Both the position numbers and the translations under genes were made by a program. The notes below the pieces were generated by a model. It was not told the DNA's origin and did no database searches. It saw nothing but the letters and a program-made list of their open reading frames with translations. Positions 8,421 to 17,500 of a DNA stretch of 35,586 nucleotides are shown here, piece after piece. The first letter of the stretch is position 1; each line of letters begins with the position of its first letter. Source of the stretch: Desulfovibrio sp. (GTDB lineage Bacteria > Desulfobacterota > Desulfovibrionia > Desulfovibrionales > Desulfovibrionaceae); the NCBI GenBank assembly GCA_031272405.1, contig JAISTW010000024.1:1-35586 (forward strand), written 5' to 3'.

Positions 8421-9416
8421 TTACTTTTTTTGCAGCGTGTCCACGAATTTTTTGACGGTGCTCTCTTTTTTGGCCATCATTTCCGGGTAATTGATTTTGA
8501 TGGAGCGCTTGAGGGCCTCGGACGGCTGGGGCAGACCGTATTTGGACGGCATGCTGACATCGTCGCGCGCGGGCAGGGTGCCTTCCTCGGCGATGAGGGT
8601 TTGCGCTTCCTTGGAAAGCAGGTAGTCCACAAATTTTTTGGCGGACTCCATATTGGTCGCGTTTTTGATGATGGCCACAGGACTCGGCGCTATAAGCATT
8701 TCAGGAGGGTAGACAAGGGCCAGTGGAGCGCCCTTGGCGATTTTGTCGTTGGCTATATAGTCCACAGCCAGGGATGCCGCAAGTTCGCCGGAGGCCGTGT
8801 CGTCGACCACCTGGCCGGATCCTTTGCCTATTCTGGCCTTGTTGGCGGCCAGTTTATCGAAAAATCCCCAGCCGAACTGTTTTTCCAGCAGAGCCACGCT
8901 CATGTATGCCGTTCCGGAAAGGGCCGGATTGGCGATGCCGAAGGCGTTTTTGTAGGGCGGCGTGAAAAGATCATCCCAGGCGCGGGGAGGATTTTTAATG
9001 GACTTCGTGTTGTAGGCTATGCCCAGCGTTCCGAGGCGCGCCGCCGCGAAATGGCCGTCATAGTCATTGAACGGGTTGAGATAGTTGGGGTCTTTTGTCG
9101 CCTGGGAGACGTATTTTTCCAGTTTGCCCTCTTCCTTCATTTTGTAGAAATCGGGGACCTCGCTCGTCCAGAGCACATCCGCCAGAATTTTGCCGCTCTC
9201 GTGTTCGGCGGCAATTTTGGCCATGAGTTTGCCCGCGCCGGCCGATTGGTAATCCATTTTGATATCAGGGTATTTTTTGATGAAGCCGTCCCTGATGCGG
9301 CCGATGAGGGATTCCTTCATGGATGTGTAGACGATAAGGGACTGGCTGGCGGCTTCAGCGGCAAGGCCCAGCATGAAAACAGCAGCGAGCATGAGTGTGA
9401 TCAAACGGTTGCGCAT
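8421..9416 (-). CDS. ABC transporter periplasmic substrate-binding protein (AfuA/FbpA-like)
   Basis: A 331-residue exported protein with a signal peptide ending near AEAASQ (about residue 24). The mature part begins LIVYTSMKESLI, the usual start of family-1 binding proteins for ferric iron, 2-aminoethylphosphonate, thiamine or sugar phosphates. It also has the YNTKSIKNPPRAWDDL and YIANDKIAKGAPLALVYP blocks common to this group. The adjacent tyrosine pair that holds iron in FbpA is not seen, so iron is not assured. The ribosome site GAGGAG lies 6-7 nt before the ATG, the best in the operon, fitting the need for a large excess of binding protein. It is the first gene of an apparent eight-gene run. 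Confidence 0.85.
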   Translation of the reverse strand: MRNRLITLMLAAVFMLGLAAEAASQSLIVYTSMKESLIGRIRDGFIKKYPDIKMDYQSAGAGKLMAKIAAEHESGKILADVLWTSEVPDFYKMKEEGKLEKYVSQATKDPNYLNPFNDYDGHFAAARLGTLGIAYNTKSIKNPPRAWDDLFTPPYKNAFGIANPALSGTAYMSVALLEKQFGWGFFDKLAANKARIGKGSGQVVDDTASGELAASLAVDYIANDKIAKGAPLALVYPPEMLIAPSPVAIIKNATNMESAKKFVDYLLSKEAQTLIAEEGTLPARDDVSMPSKYGLPQPSEALKRSIKINYPEMMAKKESTVKKFVDTLQKK

Positions 9417-9453
9417 GGTTGTCTCCTCGGGGATGGCGTTTATCCGGATTGCC

Positions 9454-9471
9454 CGCCAGCGTGTTCTGGCG
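9454..9471 (-). promoter_or_regulatory. Leader hairpin before the binding-protein gene
   Basis: CGCCAG (9454-9459) and CTGGCG (9466-9471) form a perfect 6-bp stem with a 6-nt loop, about 37 nt before the binding-protein start. It has no T-run, so it is more likely a 5' leader structure or operator than a terminator. Confidence 0.4.
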
Positions 9472-9489
9472 ACTCCATTTGTTTGAGTG

Positions 9490-9519
9490 ATTGTTGCGCC
9501 TGTTTCTTGCGAAAGTCAA
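9490..9519 (-). promoter_or_regulatory. Possible sigma70 promoter of the ABC operon
   Basis: Read on the minus strand, TTGACT (9514-9519) is followed after 18 nt by AACAAT (9490-9495). The -35 box is good and the -10 box only fair. The position, about 75 nt before the binding-protein start and after the end of the reductase gene, is plausible. No clear Fur-type operator was recognised. Confidence 0.4.
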
Positions 9520-9547
9520 CAACCCGAACGGGAAGTTTCAGGGCTTT

Positions 9548-10111
9548 TCAGGCATTGCCTTGCGCGTGTTTGTTTTTGCTTATCCAGGCGTGGAATTCCT
9601 TCAGAAAAGCAGCGAGGTAAGAGCGCGTTCTCTCTGTGCCGATGCCGCCGTCCTGCGCGAAAAAATCCTGCGTATACTGCAAATATATTTCAGGGCGCGT
9701 CATTTGGACAAAACCCAAAAAACCCAATACTGAGCGCAAATGGGCCTGACACACGGCCGTCCCCACCGCGCCCGGGCTCATGCCCAAGCTCGCGACGCAT
9801 TTACCTGTCCATACGCCTTTGCCGTAGGGGCGGCTTCCCCAGTCCAGCGCGTTTTTGAGCACGGCCGGGAAACTGCGGTTGTATTCAGGCGTGACGATGA
9901 GTACGCCGTCGGCGTCAGTCACGCTTTTTTTCATGGCCGTGACGGAGGCCGGGAGATCGTTTTCCAGGTCTTCGTTGAAGAAGGGAATGTCATGCAAGTT
10001 GACGAAATTGAAATGGAACTGCTCCCGGCACAGCATCTCCAGAGCCTCAGCCAGTTTTCTGTTGAGGGAATTCTTGCGCAGAGAGGGAACGATAACAGCC
10101 AGAGTGTACAT
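9548..10111 (-). CDS. NADPH-dependent FMN reductase family protein (ChrR/azoreductase type)
   Basis: A 187-residue flavodoxin-fold reductase. The N-terminal phosphate loop follows the family pattern: PSLRKNSLNRKLAEAL near residues 9-24. The second signature, VTPEYNRSFPAVLKNALDW around residues 78-96, is the flavin-contacting block of NADPH:quinone/chromate/azo reductases such as ChrR. These cytosolic FMN enzymes reduce quinones, chromate, azo dyes or free flavin with NAD(P)H; the true substrate cannot be read from sequence. The gene is divergent from the EamA exporter across 192 bp. It has only a modest AAGG ribosome site, and ends 131 nt before the ABC operon, so it may be transcribed separately. 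Confidence 0.85.
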   Translation of the reverse strand: MYTLAVIVPSLRKNSLNRKLAEALEMLCREQFHFNFVNLHDIPFFNEDLENDLPASVTAMKKSVTDADGVLIVTPEYNRSFPAVLKNALDWGSRPYGKGVWTGKCVASLGMSPGAVGTAVCQAHLRSVLGFLGFVQMTRPEIYLQYTQDFFAQDGGIGTERTRSYLAAFLKEFHAWISKNKHAQGNA

Positions 10112-10132
10112 GAGGATTACCTTTTTTTATTG

Positions 10133-10161
10133 TTGACGCTGAACGGTGTTTTTTCTAACAA
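10133..10161 (+). promoter_or_regulatory. Sigma70-like promoter P1 for the EamA gene
   Basis: TTGACG (10133-10138), a 17-nt spacer and TAACAA (10156-10161) make a good sigma70 match pointing toward the EamA gene. The start of transcription would be near 10168, giving a leader of about 135 nt. Confidence 0.5.
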
Positions 10162-10223
10162 TCCGCATGCGGGGAGCATAACAGCAAAAAAGGCGATTGT
10201 CACCTTGCCTGTCGTGCCGAACA

Positions 10224-10252
10224 TTGACCGGCATCTCCGACAATAATACACT
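10224..10252 (+). promoter_or_regulatory. Sigma70-like promoter P2 for the EamA gene
   Basis: TTGACC (10224-10229), a 17-nt spacer and TACACT (10247-10252) form a second forward promoter match. It lies closer to the gene, with predicted initiation near 10259 and a leader of about 45 nt. Which of P1 and P2 is used cannot be decided from sequence. Confidence 0.5.
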
Positions 10253-10303
10253 GGCTCCAATATCGGCGGTCAACACGGGTGAAATCACGGGAAAACTGAC
10301 GGC

Positions 10304-11143
10304 GTGGATTCATTTGTCTTTTTTGTGGTGCTCGGCTCGGCGGTGTTGCATGCCGCATGGAATGCCATCGCCAAGGGCGGTTCGGACCAGCTTGTCGAGA
10401 CGTCCATCATCGCGGCCGGGGCCGGGTTTGCCGTCATTCCGGCATTGCTGTTTCTGCCTCCGCCGCTTCCGGAAAGCAGGATATATCTTTTCGGCTCGCT
10501 GTTCTGTCACTTTTTCTATTACCTGTTCATTGCCCTCGCCTATCGCAGGGTGGACATGAGCTACGCATACACCATCATGCGCGGGGCCGCTCCTTTGTTC
10601 ACAGCTCTTGTTTCCGTGTGCGTGTTGCGTGAGGCGCTTTCCCCCGGCGGATGGGCGGGCGTTTTACTGCTCAGTTTCGGTGTTCTCGCGCTCACCGCCG
10701 ACGCGGCGCGGCGCGGCGCGTTCAGCGGAAAGGCCACGCTTTTCGCGCTGGCCAACGCTTTCGTGATCATGGGCTACAGCATTGTGGATGGGCATGGGGT
10801 GCGCGTTTCAGGCCACACTCTGTCCTACATCTGCTGGATGTTCTTTTGCAACATTTTCCCCATCACCCTCTATGCCCTCATCGCGCGCCGGAGCGGCTAC
10901 TTCCGTTACGTCAAAACGCGCTGGCGACAGGGCCTGTGCGGCGGCGCGTGCAGCATGGCGGCCTATGGTCTCGCCCTGTGGGGCATGACCCGCGCCCCCG
11001 TGGCCATGGTCACCGCCCTGCGGGAGACCTCCGTAGTCTTCGGCGTGGTTTTCGCCGCCATCTTTCTGAAAGAAAAACTCACCTCCGCCCGAATCGCGGC
11101 TGTTGTTCTCGTCCTTGCCGGCGCCATCGCCATGCGGATATAG
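10304..11143 (+). CDS. EamA-family (DMT superfamily) transporter
   Basis: A 279-residue membrane protein with about ten helices in two EamA repeats. The first repeat includes LHAAWNAIAKGGSDQ and ends with REALSPGGWAGVLLLSFGVLAL. The second ends with LKEKLTSARIAAVVLVLAGAIAM, the characteristic repeat-terminal pattern of the drug/metabolite superfamily. Members export amino acids, metabolites or drugs; the substrate is not predictable. The start is the GTG at 10304, because the first helix begins right after it; a GGGA element lies about 12 nt upstream. Two forward promoters precede it. It is convergent with the UDP-xylose synthase gene, with only 3 nt between the two stop codons. Confidence 0.85.
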   Translation: MDSFVFFVVLGSAVLHAAWNAIAKGGSDQLVETSIIAAGAGFAVIPALLFLPPPLPESRIYLFGSLFCHFFYYLFIALAYRRVDMSYAYTIMRGAAPLFTALVSVCVLREALSPGGWAGVLLLSFGVLALTADAARRGAFSGKATLFALANAFVIMGYSIVDGHGVRVSGHTLSYICWMFFCNIFPITLYALIARRSGYFRYVKTRWRQGLCGGACSMAAYGLALWGMTRAPVAMVTALRETSVVFGVVFAAIFLKEKLTSARIAAVVLVLAGAIAMRI

Positions 11144-11153
11144 TTTTTATATC
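11137..11153. terminator. Small AT-rich palindrome spanning both convergent stop codons
   Basis: GATATA (11137-11142) and TATATC (11148-11153) pair around a GTTTT loop. The stop codon of the EamA gene and that of the UDP-xylose synthase gene both fall inside the element. It is symmetric and could act weakly in both directions, but the stem is AT-only apart from one pair and lacks a following T-run. Confidence 0.3.
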
Positions 11154-12103
11154 AGACCGGCCTTGAGCCGTCCTTCAAAGTAGGCTATGGTTTCGGCAAG
11201 GCCGTCTCTGAGGGGGACAGCCGGTTCCCATCCGAGTTTTTTCCGGGCCAGGCTTATGTCAGGCCGGCGTTGCCTTGGGTCGTCGTTGGGCAGGGGCTTG
11301 TGTATGATGGCGGAACGGCTGCCCGTGAGCTCCAGCACTTGCCCGGCCAGGTCGCTTATGGAAAATTCGCCCGGATTGCCCATGTTCATGGGGCCGATGA
11401 AGTCCTCCGGCGAGGCCATGAACAATATCATGCAGTCAATGAGGTCATTCACGTAACAGAAAGAGCGTGTTTGACGGCCGTCGCCGTAAATGGTGATGGG
11501 CTCGTTCTTCAGGGCCTGGACTATGAAGTTGGAGACGACGCGACCGTCGTTGGGATGCATCCTTGGTCCGTATGTGTTGAAGATGCGGCCGACCTTTATG
11601 GGGAGGCCGCTTTGCCGCCAATAGGCGAAAAAGAGAGATTCGGCGCAGCGCTTTCCCTCGTCGTAGCAGGAGCGTATGCCATTGGGGTTGACGTGTCCCC
11701 AATAGTCTTCCGTCTGCGGGTGCACTTCGGGGTCTCCGTAGACCTCGCTGGTGGATGCCTGCCAGATGCGCGCCTTGAGCCGTTTGGCAAGGCCGAGCAT
11801 ATTGATGGCCCCATGCACGCAGGTTTTGATGGTTTGCACGGGATCGTGCTGGTAGTGGACAGGAGAGGCCGGGCAGGCCAGATTATATATCTCGTCTACT
11901 TCCACATAAAGAGGGAAGGTAACGTCGTGGCGGATGAGTTCAAAGCGCCTGTCATCCATGAGGTGTTCCACATTGGAGCGCGCGCTGGAAAAGAAATTGT
12001 CCACGCAGAGAACCTCGTGCCCGGCCTCAAGCAGGCGCTCGCAGAGGTGGGAACCCAAAAAGCCGGAACCGCCGGTTACAAGCACGCGTTTTCTGGTATG
12101 CAT
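11147..12103 (-). CDS. UDP-glucuronate decarboxylase (UDP-xylose synthase)
   Basis: A 318-residue extended SDR. It carries the NAD-binding GGSGFLG at residues 11-17, the [14 protein letters not shown] block with Thr118/Glu120, and catalytic Tyr147-x3-Lys151 in SCYDEGKR. The [21 protein letters not shown] and [12 protein letters not shown] segments are hallmarks of UXS. The enzyme oxidises and decarboxylates UDP-glucuronate to UDP-xylose in the cytoplasm, supplying cell-surface glycans. The start at 12103 is fixed by a perfect AGGAGG (12109-12114) five nt upstream, although the frame is open for nine more codons. It follows mqnC by 38 nt and probably shares its transcript; no functional link to menaquinone synthesis is known. 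Confidence 0.9.
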   Translation of the reverse strand: MHTRKRVLVTGGSGFLGSHLCERLLEAGHEVLCVDNFFSSARSNVEHLMDDRRFELIRHDVTFPLYVEVDEIYNLACPASPVHYQHDPVQTIKTCVHGAINMLGLAKRLKARIWQASTSEVYGDPEVHPQTEDYWGHVNPNGIRSCYDEGKRCAESLFFAYWRQSGLPIKVGRIFNTYGPRMHPNDGRVVSNFIVQALKNEPITIYGDGRQTRSFCYVNDLIDCMILFMASPEDFIGPMNMGNPGEFSISDLAGQVLELTGSRSAIIHKPLPNDDPRQRRPDISLARKKLGWEPAVPLRDGLAETIAYFEGRLKAGLI

Positions 12104-12141
12104 GGTTTCCTCCTGTGTTTGTTCGGGCACTGGCCGATATG

Positions 12142-13248
12142 TCAGCCTTGGCTGACGGGCGTATAGTCCATGGTGCGCTGTACCGGGGTAAAACCGGCCG
12201 CCCGGATGATTTTGTGTATCTCCTCGCGGTTGAGACGGTAGGATACCCCGGCGGCGGCCACGACATTTTCCTCAATCATCAGGGAGCCAAAGTCATTGGC
12301 GCCGTAAAAAAGGGCCAATTGAGCCGTCTGTGGCCCCATCGTCACCCAGGATGCCTGAATATTCGGCACGTTGTCGAGAACCAGCCGGGAGACGGCAAGC
12401 AGCCTCAAATAGGCCGGCGCGGGCAGGGGGAGCCGGGAGATTTTGGTGTTTGCCGGCTGGAATGTCCAGGGGATGAAGGCGGTGAAGCCTCCGGAGCGAT
12501 CCTGCAGGGCGCGCACGGCAAAGAGGTGGTCCAAACGGTGTTCCGGAGCTTCCTCATGACCGAACATCATGGTGGCTGTGGAGCGCAACCCGAGTTTGTG
12601 CGCTTCCTCCATAACGAACAACCACTCGTCGGCGGAACATTTGTTGGGGGAAACCCTTCGTCTGATCTCATTGTGCAGAATTTCCGCCCCGCCGCCAGGC
12701 AGGGAGCGAAGGCCGGCTGCCTTGAGCCGGGAGAGCACTTCCGGGACAGGCAGGTTGAACTTCCGCGACCAGAAAAATATTTCCGGCGGCGAAAAGGCGT
12801 GAATATGGAGATCGGGCCATGTCGCGCTCAGCCAGCGCAGCAGATCTTCGTACCATTCCAGGGGCAGATCGGGATGGTGACCGCCCTGCAACAATATTTG
12901 CGTACCGCCCAGAGTCAGCATTTCTTCGATCTTTCGCCGCATTTCCTCCCGGCTGACGACATAGCCGCTTTCGCTTTCAGGAGCGTGGAAAAAGGCGCAG
13001 AATCGGCAGCCACACACGCATATGTTGGAATAGTTGATGTTGCGGTCTCCAACGTAAGTCACCACCGGCTCCGGATGCAGGCGCATACGCGCGGCATGGG
13101 CCAAAGCTGCCAGGGTGTGCAGACTGGCCTTGTAATACAGCATGTCGGCGGCGTTTCGGTCAAGGCGTTCCCCGCGCGACGCAATCCGGGCCGCCTCAAG
13201 CGTATCGGCGTTTTCTTCGAGGGGACTGTGGGCGGGGTCAAAAAGCAT
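12142..13248 (-). CDS. mqnC: Cyclic dehypoxanthinyl futalosine synthase MqnC (radical SAM)
   Basis: A 368-residue radical SAM enzyme. The [4Fe-4S] motif C-x3-C-x2-C is at Cys77, Cys81 and Cys84 within [16 protein letters not shown]; Cys79 is an extra cysteine inside the motif. [19 protein letters not shown] and [10 protein letters not shown] follow as in MqnC. It cyclises dehypoxanthine futalosine in the futalosine route to menaquinone. The start is placed at 13248, the ATG that overlaps the end of mqnE by 11 nt; a start nine codons further up would lack homologous sequence. It pairs with the paralogous mqnE just upstream, so two consecutive pathway steps are co-transcribed. Confidence 0.92.
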   Translation of the reverse strand: MLFDPAHSPLEENADTLEAARIASRGERLDRNAADMLYYKASLHTLAALAHAARMRLHPEPVVTYVGDRNINYSNICVCGCRFCAFFHAPESESGYVVSREEMRRKIEEMLTLGGTQILLQGGHHPDLPLEWYEDLLRWLSATWPDLHIHAFSPPEIFFWSRKFNLPVPEVLSRLKAAGLRSLPGGGAEILHNEIRRRVSPNKCSADEWLFVMEEAHKLGLRSTATMMFGHEEAPEHRLDHLFAVRALQDRSGGFTAFIPWTFQPANTKISRLPLPAPAYLRLLAVSRLVLDNVPNIQASWVTMGPQTAQLALFYGANDFGSLMIEENVVAAAGVSYRLNREEIHKIIRAAGFTPVQRTMDYTPVSQG

Positions 13249-14383
13249 GATCCGCCTCGGAAAGCCCGGGGGCAAGGTTTTCGAAAACGGCGTTGCGACG
13301 CACGGGCCTGAATCCCGAACAGCGTATCATGGCTTCCAGTTCCCCGATTGTCAGCCCTTGAGAGGACTCGGCGCCGGCCATGTGGCCGATGCGTTCCTCG
13401 ACAATGGTTCCGTCCAGATCGTCAGCGCCGTACCAGAGGGCTGTTTGCGCCGTCTTTGCCCCCATCATTATCCAATAGGCCTTGATGTGGGGAATATTGT
13501 CCAGCATCATGCGTGCGACGGCGACGGTGCGCAGTTGATCCAGGCCGCGTTGCGGCCCGGCTTTGTCTTCTGGCAGCACCAGGGCGCTGTTTTTTGTCAG
13601 GAAAGGCAGAGGAATAAAACAGGTGAATCCGCCGCTTTGGTCCTGTTGCTCGCGCAGACGGCACAGGTGATCCACGCGCTGGGCAAAGGTTTCCAAATGG
13701 CCGAAAAGCATGGTGCAGTTTGTTTTTATGCCCAGCGAGTGAGCCTCGGCAGAAATGCGGAGCCAGGCGGCGGCATCGGCCTTGCGTGGACATATTTTTT
13801 TGCGCAATGTGTCGTCGAAAATTTCCGCCCCGCCGCCGGGCATCATGACGAGGCCGACGGCCTTAAGCCGTTTGAGCGTTTCCAGGGTGCTTATGCCTTC
13901 AAGATTGGCCAGATGCGCTATCTCCACCGGAGTGAAGGCCTTGATCGGGATGTTGGGGTTATATGCCCGCACGGTCCGGAAAACGTCCTCAAACCAGGTC
14001 AGAGACAGGGATGGATGGCAACCGCCCACAAAGTGCATTTCGTCCAGATGCAGCGGGCTCTGATCCACAGCGCGCAAACGCGACAAAATATCCTCTTTGC
14101 TCAGGACAAAAGCGCCCGGCTCGTCTTCCCCGCTGCGGCGGAAGGCGCAAAAAACGCAATCGTTGACGCAGATGTTGCTGTAATTGATTTGCCTGTTGAC
14201 CACATAAAAAACCGCGTCTTTGTGCAGACGCGCGCGGACGTGCATGGCCAGCGCCCCCAGGGCGGTGCTGTCCGGGCAGGCGAAAAGGGACAGCCCGTCG
14301 TCATAACTCAGTCTGCGGCCGGCAAGGACTTTGTCGTATATGGAAGAAAGACCGAGTTTGGCATAGCAGCGCGCGTCAAGCAT
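13238..14383 (-). CDS. mqnE: Aminofutalosine synthase MqnE (radical SAM)
   Basis: A 381-residue radical SAM enzyme with C-x3-C-x2-C at Cys72, Cys76 and Cys79 (ICVNDCVFCAF). MHFVGGCHPSL, FTPVEIAHLA, MMPGGGAEIFDD and TNCTMLFGHLET follow as in MqnE. It adds the adenosyl radical to 3-[(1-carboxyvinyl)oxy]benzoate to form aminofutalosine in menaquinone synthesis. It is paralogous to the adjacent MqnC but distinguished by GGCHPSLSLTWFED. AGGAAA lies upstream of the ATG and a good promoter lies at 14434-14463. MqnA, MqnB and MqnD are not in this window. Confidence 0.92.
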   Translation of the reverse strand: MLDARCYAKLGLSSIYDKVLAGRRLSYDDGLSLFACPDSTALGALAMHVRARLHKDAVFYVVNRQINYSNICVNDCVFCAFRRSGEDEPGAFVLSKEDILSRLRAVDQSPLHLDEMHFVGGCHPSLSLTWFEDVFRTVRAYNPNIPIKAFTPVEIAHLANLEGISTLETLKRLKAVGLVMMPGGGAEIFDDTLRKKICPRKADAAAWLRISAEAHSLGIKTNCTMLFGHLETFAQRVDHLCRLREQQDQSGGFTCFIPLPFLTKNSALVLPEDKAGPQRGLDQLRTVAVARMMLDNIPHIKAYWIMMGAKTAQTALWYGADDLDGTIVEERIGHMAGAESSQGLTIGELEAMIRCSGFRPVRRNAVFENLAPGLSEADHAF

Positions 14384-14433
14384 CTGAAATTTCCTGTGCG
14401 GCGGCGACGCACGGACGCCGCGCCGATTTTGCT

Positions 14434-14463
14434 TTCTTACCCCTGTTCAGCCCGTTCTGTCAA
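14434..14463 (-). promoter_or_regulatory. Sigma70 promoter of mqnE-mqnC
   Basis: On the minus strand a consensus TTGACA (14458-14463) is followed after 18 nt by TAAGAA (14434-14439). Predicted initiation near 14427 gives a short leader of about 43 nt to mqnE. Confidence 0.6.
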
Positions 14464-14541
14464 CGCGCCGGTTGATCTGCCCCGCGGAATGCATAGCGCC
14501 TGCTTGTCATGGCCGGAGCGACAGGTTAGACTGTTCGGCGC

Positions 14542-17500
14542 ATGTCCAGTCTCACCCAGATAAAAGCCTCTGCCGGCTCGGGCAAAACATATGCCCTCAT
14601 CCAGAATTTTTTGAACTTGCTTCTGGACTGTTCTCCTTCGGGATATTTGCCGACCGGCATCGTGTCTCCAGCCTGTTCGCTCGCGCCAAACTCCCTGATG
14701 AGGGCGAACGCGTCGTCCGACCTCGACAATATCCTGGCCGTCACCTTCACCAACGCGGCCGCCAACGAAATGCGCGATCGCGTCCTTGGCAACCTCAAGA
14801 CAGCCGCTCTGGGCATGTCTCCCTCCATCCCGGTGGAAGGACTCTCGCGGGATGTCGCCGAACAGTGGACAGATGCCATCCTCCAGGATTTCAACTCCCT
14901 CAATATCCGCACCATTGACAGTCTGCTGCTCCGCATCGTGTATGCGGCCGCCCTTGAACTTGGTCTGCATCCGGACTTTGCGCCTGTCTTCGACACCCGC
15001 GAAGCCATTGAACCCTATCTGGACGTATTCATGGAGAGAGCTTGGCAGGGCGATGTTCTTGCCGGCGACATGGTGAAGAATATCTGCTCTGTCCTTGTGC
15101 GGCACGAACAGGTCAAAGGATTCTGCGACAACAACTCGTTGCTGGACGCCGTCACCATGATGCTGGACGCTGTTCTTAAGGGCAAACTGCATGACCTGAC
15201 TCCGCCCGAACTGCTGGAGGCGCGTCTGAAAACAATAGAACGCGAAGCGCCGGCAGCGGCTACGGCTTTCCTCAACCGTGTCGAAGAGGCGGGCATGACC
15301 GGCGACCTGCACAAAAATTCCTTGGCGGCTCTGTTCCGTCTTGGCGCGGGTGACAGAAAATGCCCCACGACATATCTGACAAAAGAACATTGTGAAGATA
15401 TGTTCCGTAAGAACATACACATACCGGACTCCGTCCGGACGGCCTTCGACGCGTTTGCTCTCATGGCCCCCCGCTGGGGCCATGAAAGAGCGCTGTTGGC
15501 CCACGCCGTTGGCAATTACGGCCTTGCGGATTTGGCCCGCATTTTGGTGGAGGCGTTTCGACTGAACATGCGTCAGGATGGCCTGCTCCCCATAATCCTT
15601 GTTCCGGAACTCGCACGTAAAGCCCTTGAGGCAGAAAACGGTGTGCCGGATATGCTCTGCCGCCTGGGGAATCTGTTTACCCATTTTCTGCTCGACGAAT
15701 TCCAGGACACAAACCGCGAACAATGGGCCGCCATGCGTCCGCTGGTGGAAGAGGCGCTTGCGCGCGGTGGTTCCCTGACCTGCGTGGGAGACGGCAAACA
15801 GTCCATTTACGGGTGGCGGGACGCCGATCCGGAACTTTTCGCCGTTGTCTTTCAGGATAAAGGCCTTCTGCGCATCGCCGGCGAACCCTTCATCCGGATT
15901 CTGCCGTATAACTGGCGCAGCCGACCGGCCATCATCTCCTTCAACAACGCCCTGTTCGGCGCCTTGGCCCTGAAGGGCGTGGCCGAGGCCGTGATGGCGC
16001 GTCTGCTGGGGGAAGATGAGTCATCGGACAGCGTCGCTGCCCAGGCAGAGCTACTCAGGCAAAATTTCTCCGGCTGTGAACAAAAAAGTCCGAAATCAGA
16101 CGAAATCAACGGCGAAAGCGGTTTTGTCCGAATAGAGACACTTGTCTCAGAAGAAAAAAAAGAGACTTTCGACCTGCTCTTTCTGGAACGTTGTCGGGAT
16201 TTGCTGCGGGAAGTGCATGAACGCAGGCCTTGGAGCGATATACTCGTGCTGGTGCGCGGCAATGAGCAAGCTGGAATGATCACCGAACGCTGTCTGGAGG
16301 AAAATATCCCCGTCGTCACGGAAAACAGCCTCCTGCTGGCCGAACACTGTTTGATTCGGCAAACCATCGCTTTCTTGCGTTTTCTGGACAAACCCGACGA
16401 CATCGCTTTCTGGACCGTTATCAGCGGCAGGGTGTTTTCCCCAATCCTCGACCGGGAAGGGATTACGCCGCGCAAACTGGAGGATTTTCTGTTCGCGAGG
16501 GCGCGGCATACGAGTCTTTCCGCCCAGTTCGCCGTTCTCTGGCCGAGCGTCTGGGGCGTGCTGGAATTCTTTAAGGAACAGGCCGGGCTGCTCGGCATCT
16601 ACGATTTGGTCCATGAATGGTACGCTCGTATGTCCCTGGAAGAGCGTTTTCCACAGGCTGTCCCCTTTGTCCAACGTTTTCTGGAAACGCTTTTCACGGC
16701 GGAGAACAAGGGAGTGGCCTCAATTTCCGAATTTCTCCGTTTATGGGAACGGGCGCGGCTGGAAGAAAAACTGCCTCAGCCGGAAAATATGGATGCCGTG
16801 CGCGTTATGACCATACATAAGGCCAAGGGGCTGGAAGCGCCCGTGGTTATTGTAGCCGGCGCCAATTACACGACTAGGGACAGAATTTGTCCGACTCTCC
16901 GCGTTTTCGACGATCTGCGCCTCGTCGTCTCCAACGGATCCCTGCTGGCGCCGGAGGCGCGGCAGGAAGAGCGGGGCAGACAGGCTTTGGAAAACATAAA
17001 TCTGCTTTACGTCGCTCTGACCAGAGCCCGGGAAGAACTGTACGTGTTCGTGGAACAGCGCAAGAGACAAAAGAGAGGCGTTGGCGATGTGTTGCCCTAT
17101 CTGGCGCAAGCGGCCGGGTATGACAGCCCGGACATGAGCCTGGGAACTGTCCCTGCCCCGCGGCTTCGGCTGGAAGGGCAACCGGAACAAACGACGGAAG
17201 CTCTCGTTCACGGCTTGCCCGTCAAGGCAGAATCCCGGCCTGAAGAACCCGTTGTCCGGATTGAGGACGAAGCCGGTGAATCCCATCTCTATCTGGAGAC
17301 GGGCCAGCGTACGCCTTTTTTGCTTTTCTCTTGGCGCAAACCATTTCTACCCGCCCTGAAGCGCGTTTTGGACGATTTCGCCGACGAAAAAACCGCTCGG
17401 GCATTGGTGCTGTTGCCCAACAACAGGCCTCGGCGCTGGCTCCGCCGCCTGTATGAAATCGAGCGCCGGATGCCGCCCCGAATGCTTACCATTGAAGAAG

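Noticed and set aside
8421-9416. Firm naming of the transporter as a ferric-iron FbpABC system
   Set aside because: The family resemblance is broad, the iron tyrosine pair is missing and no Fur operator was seen, so the substrate is left open.
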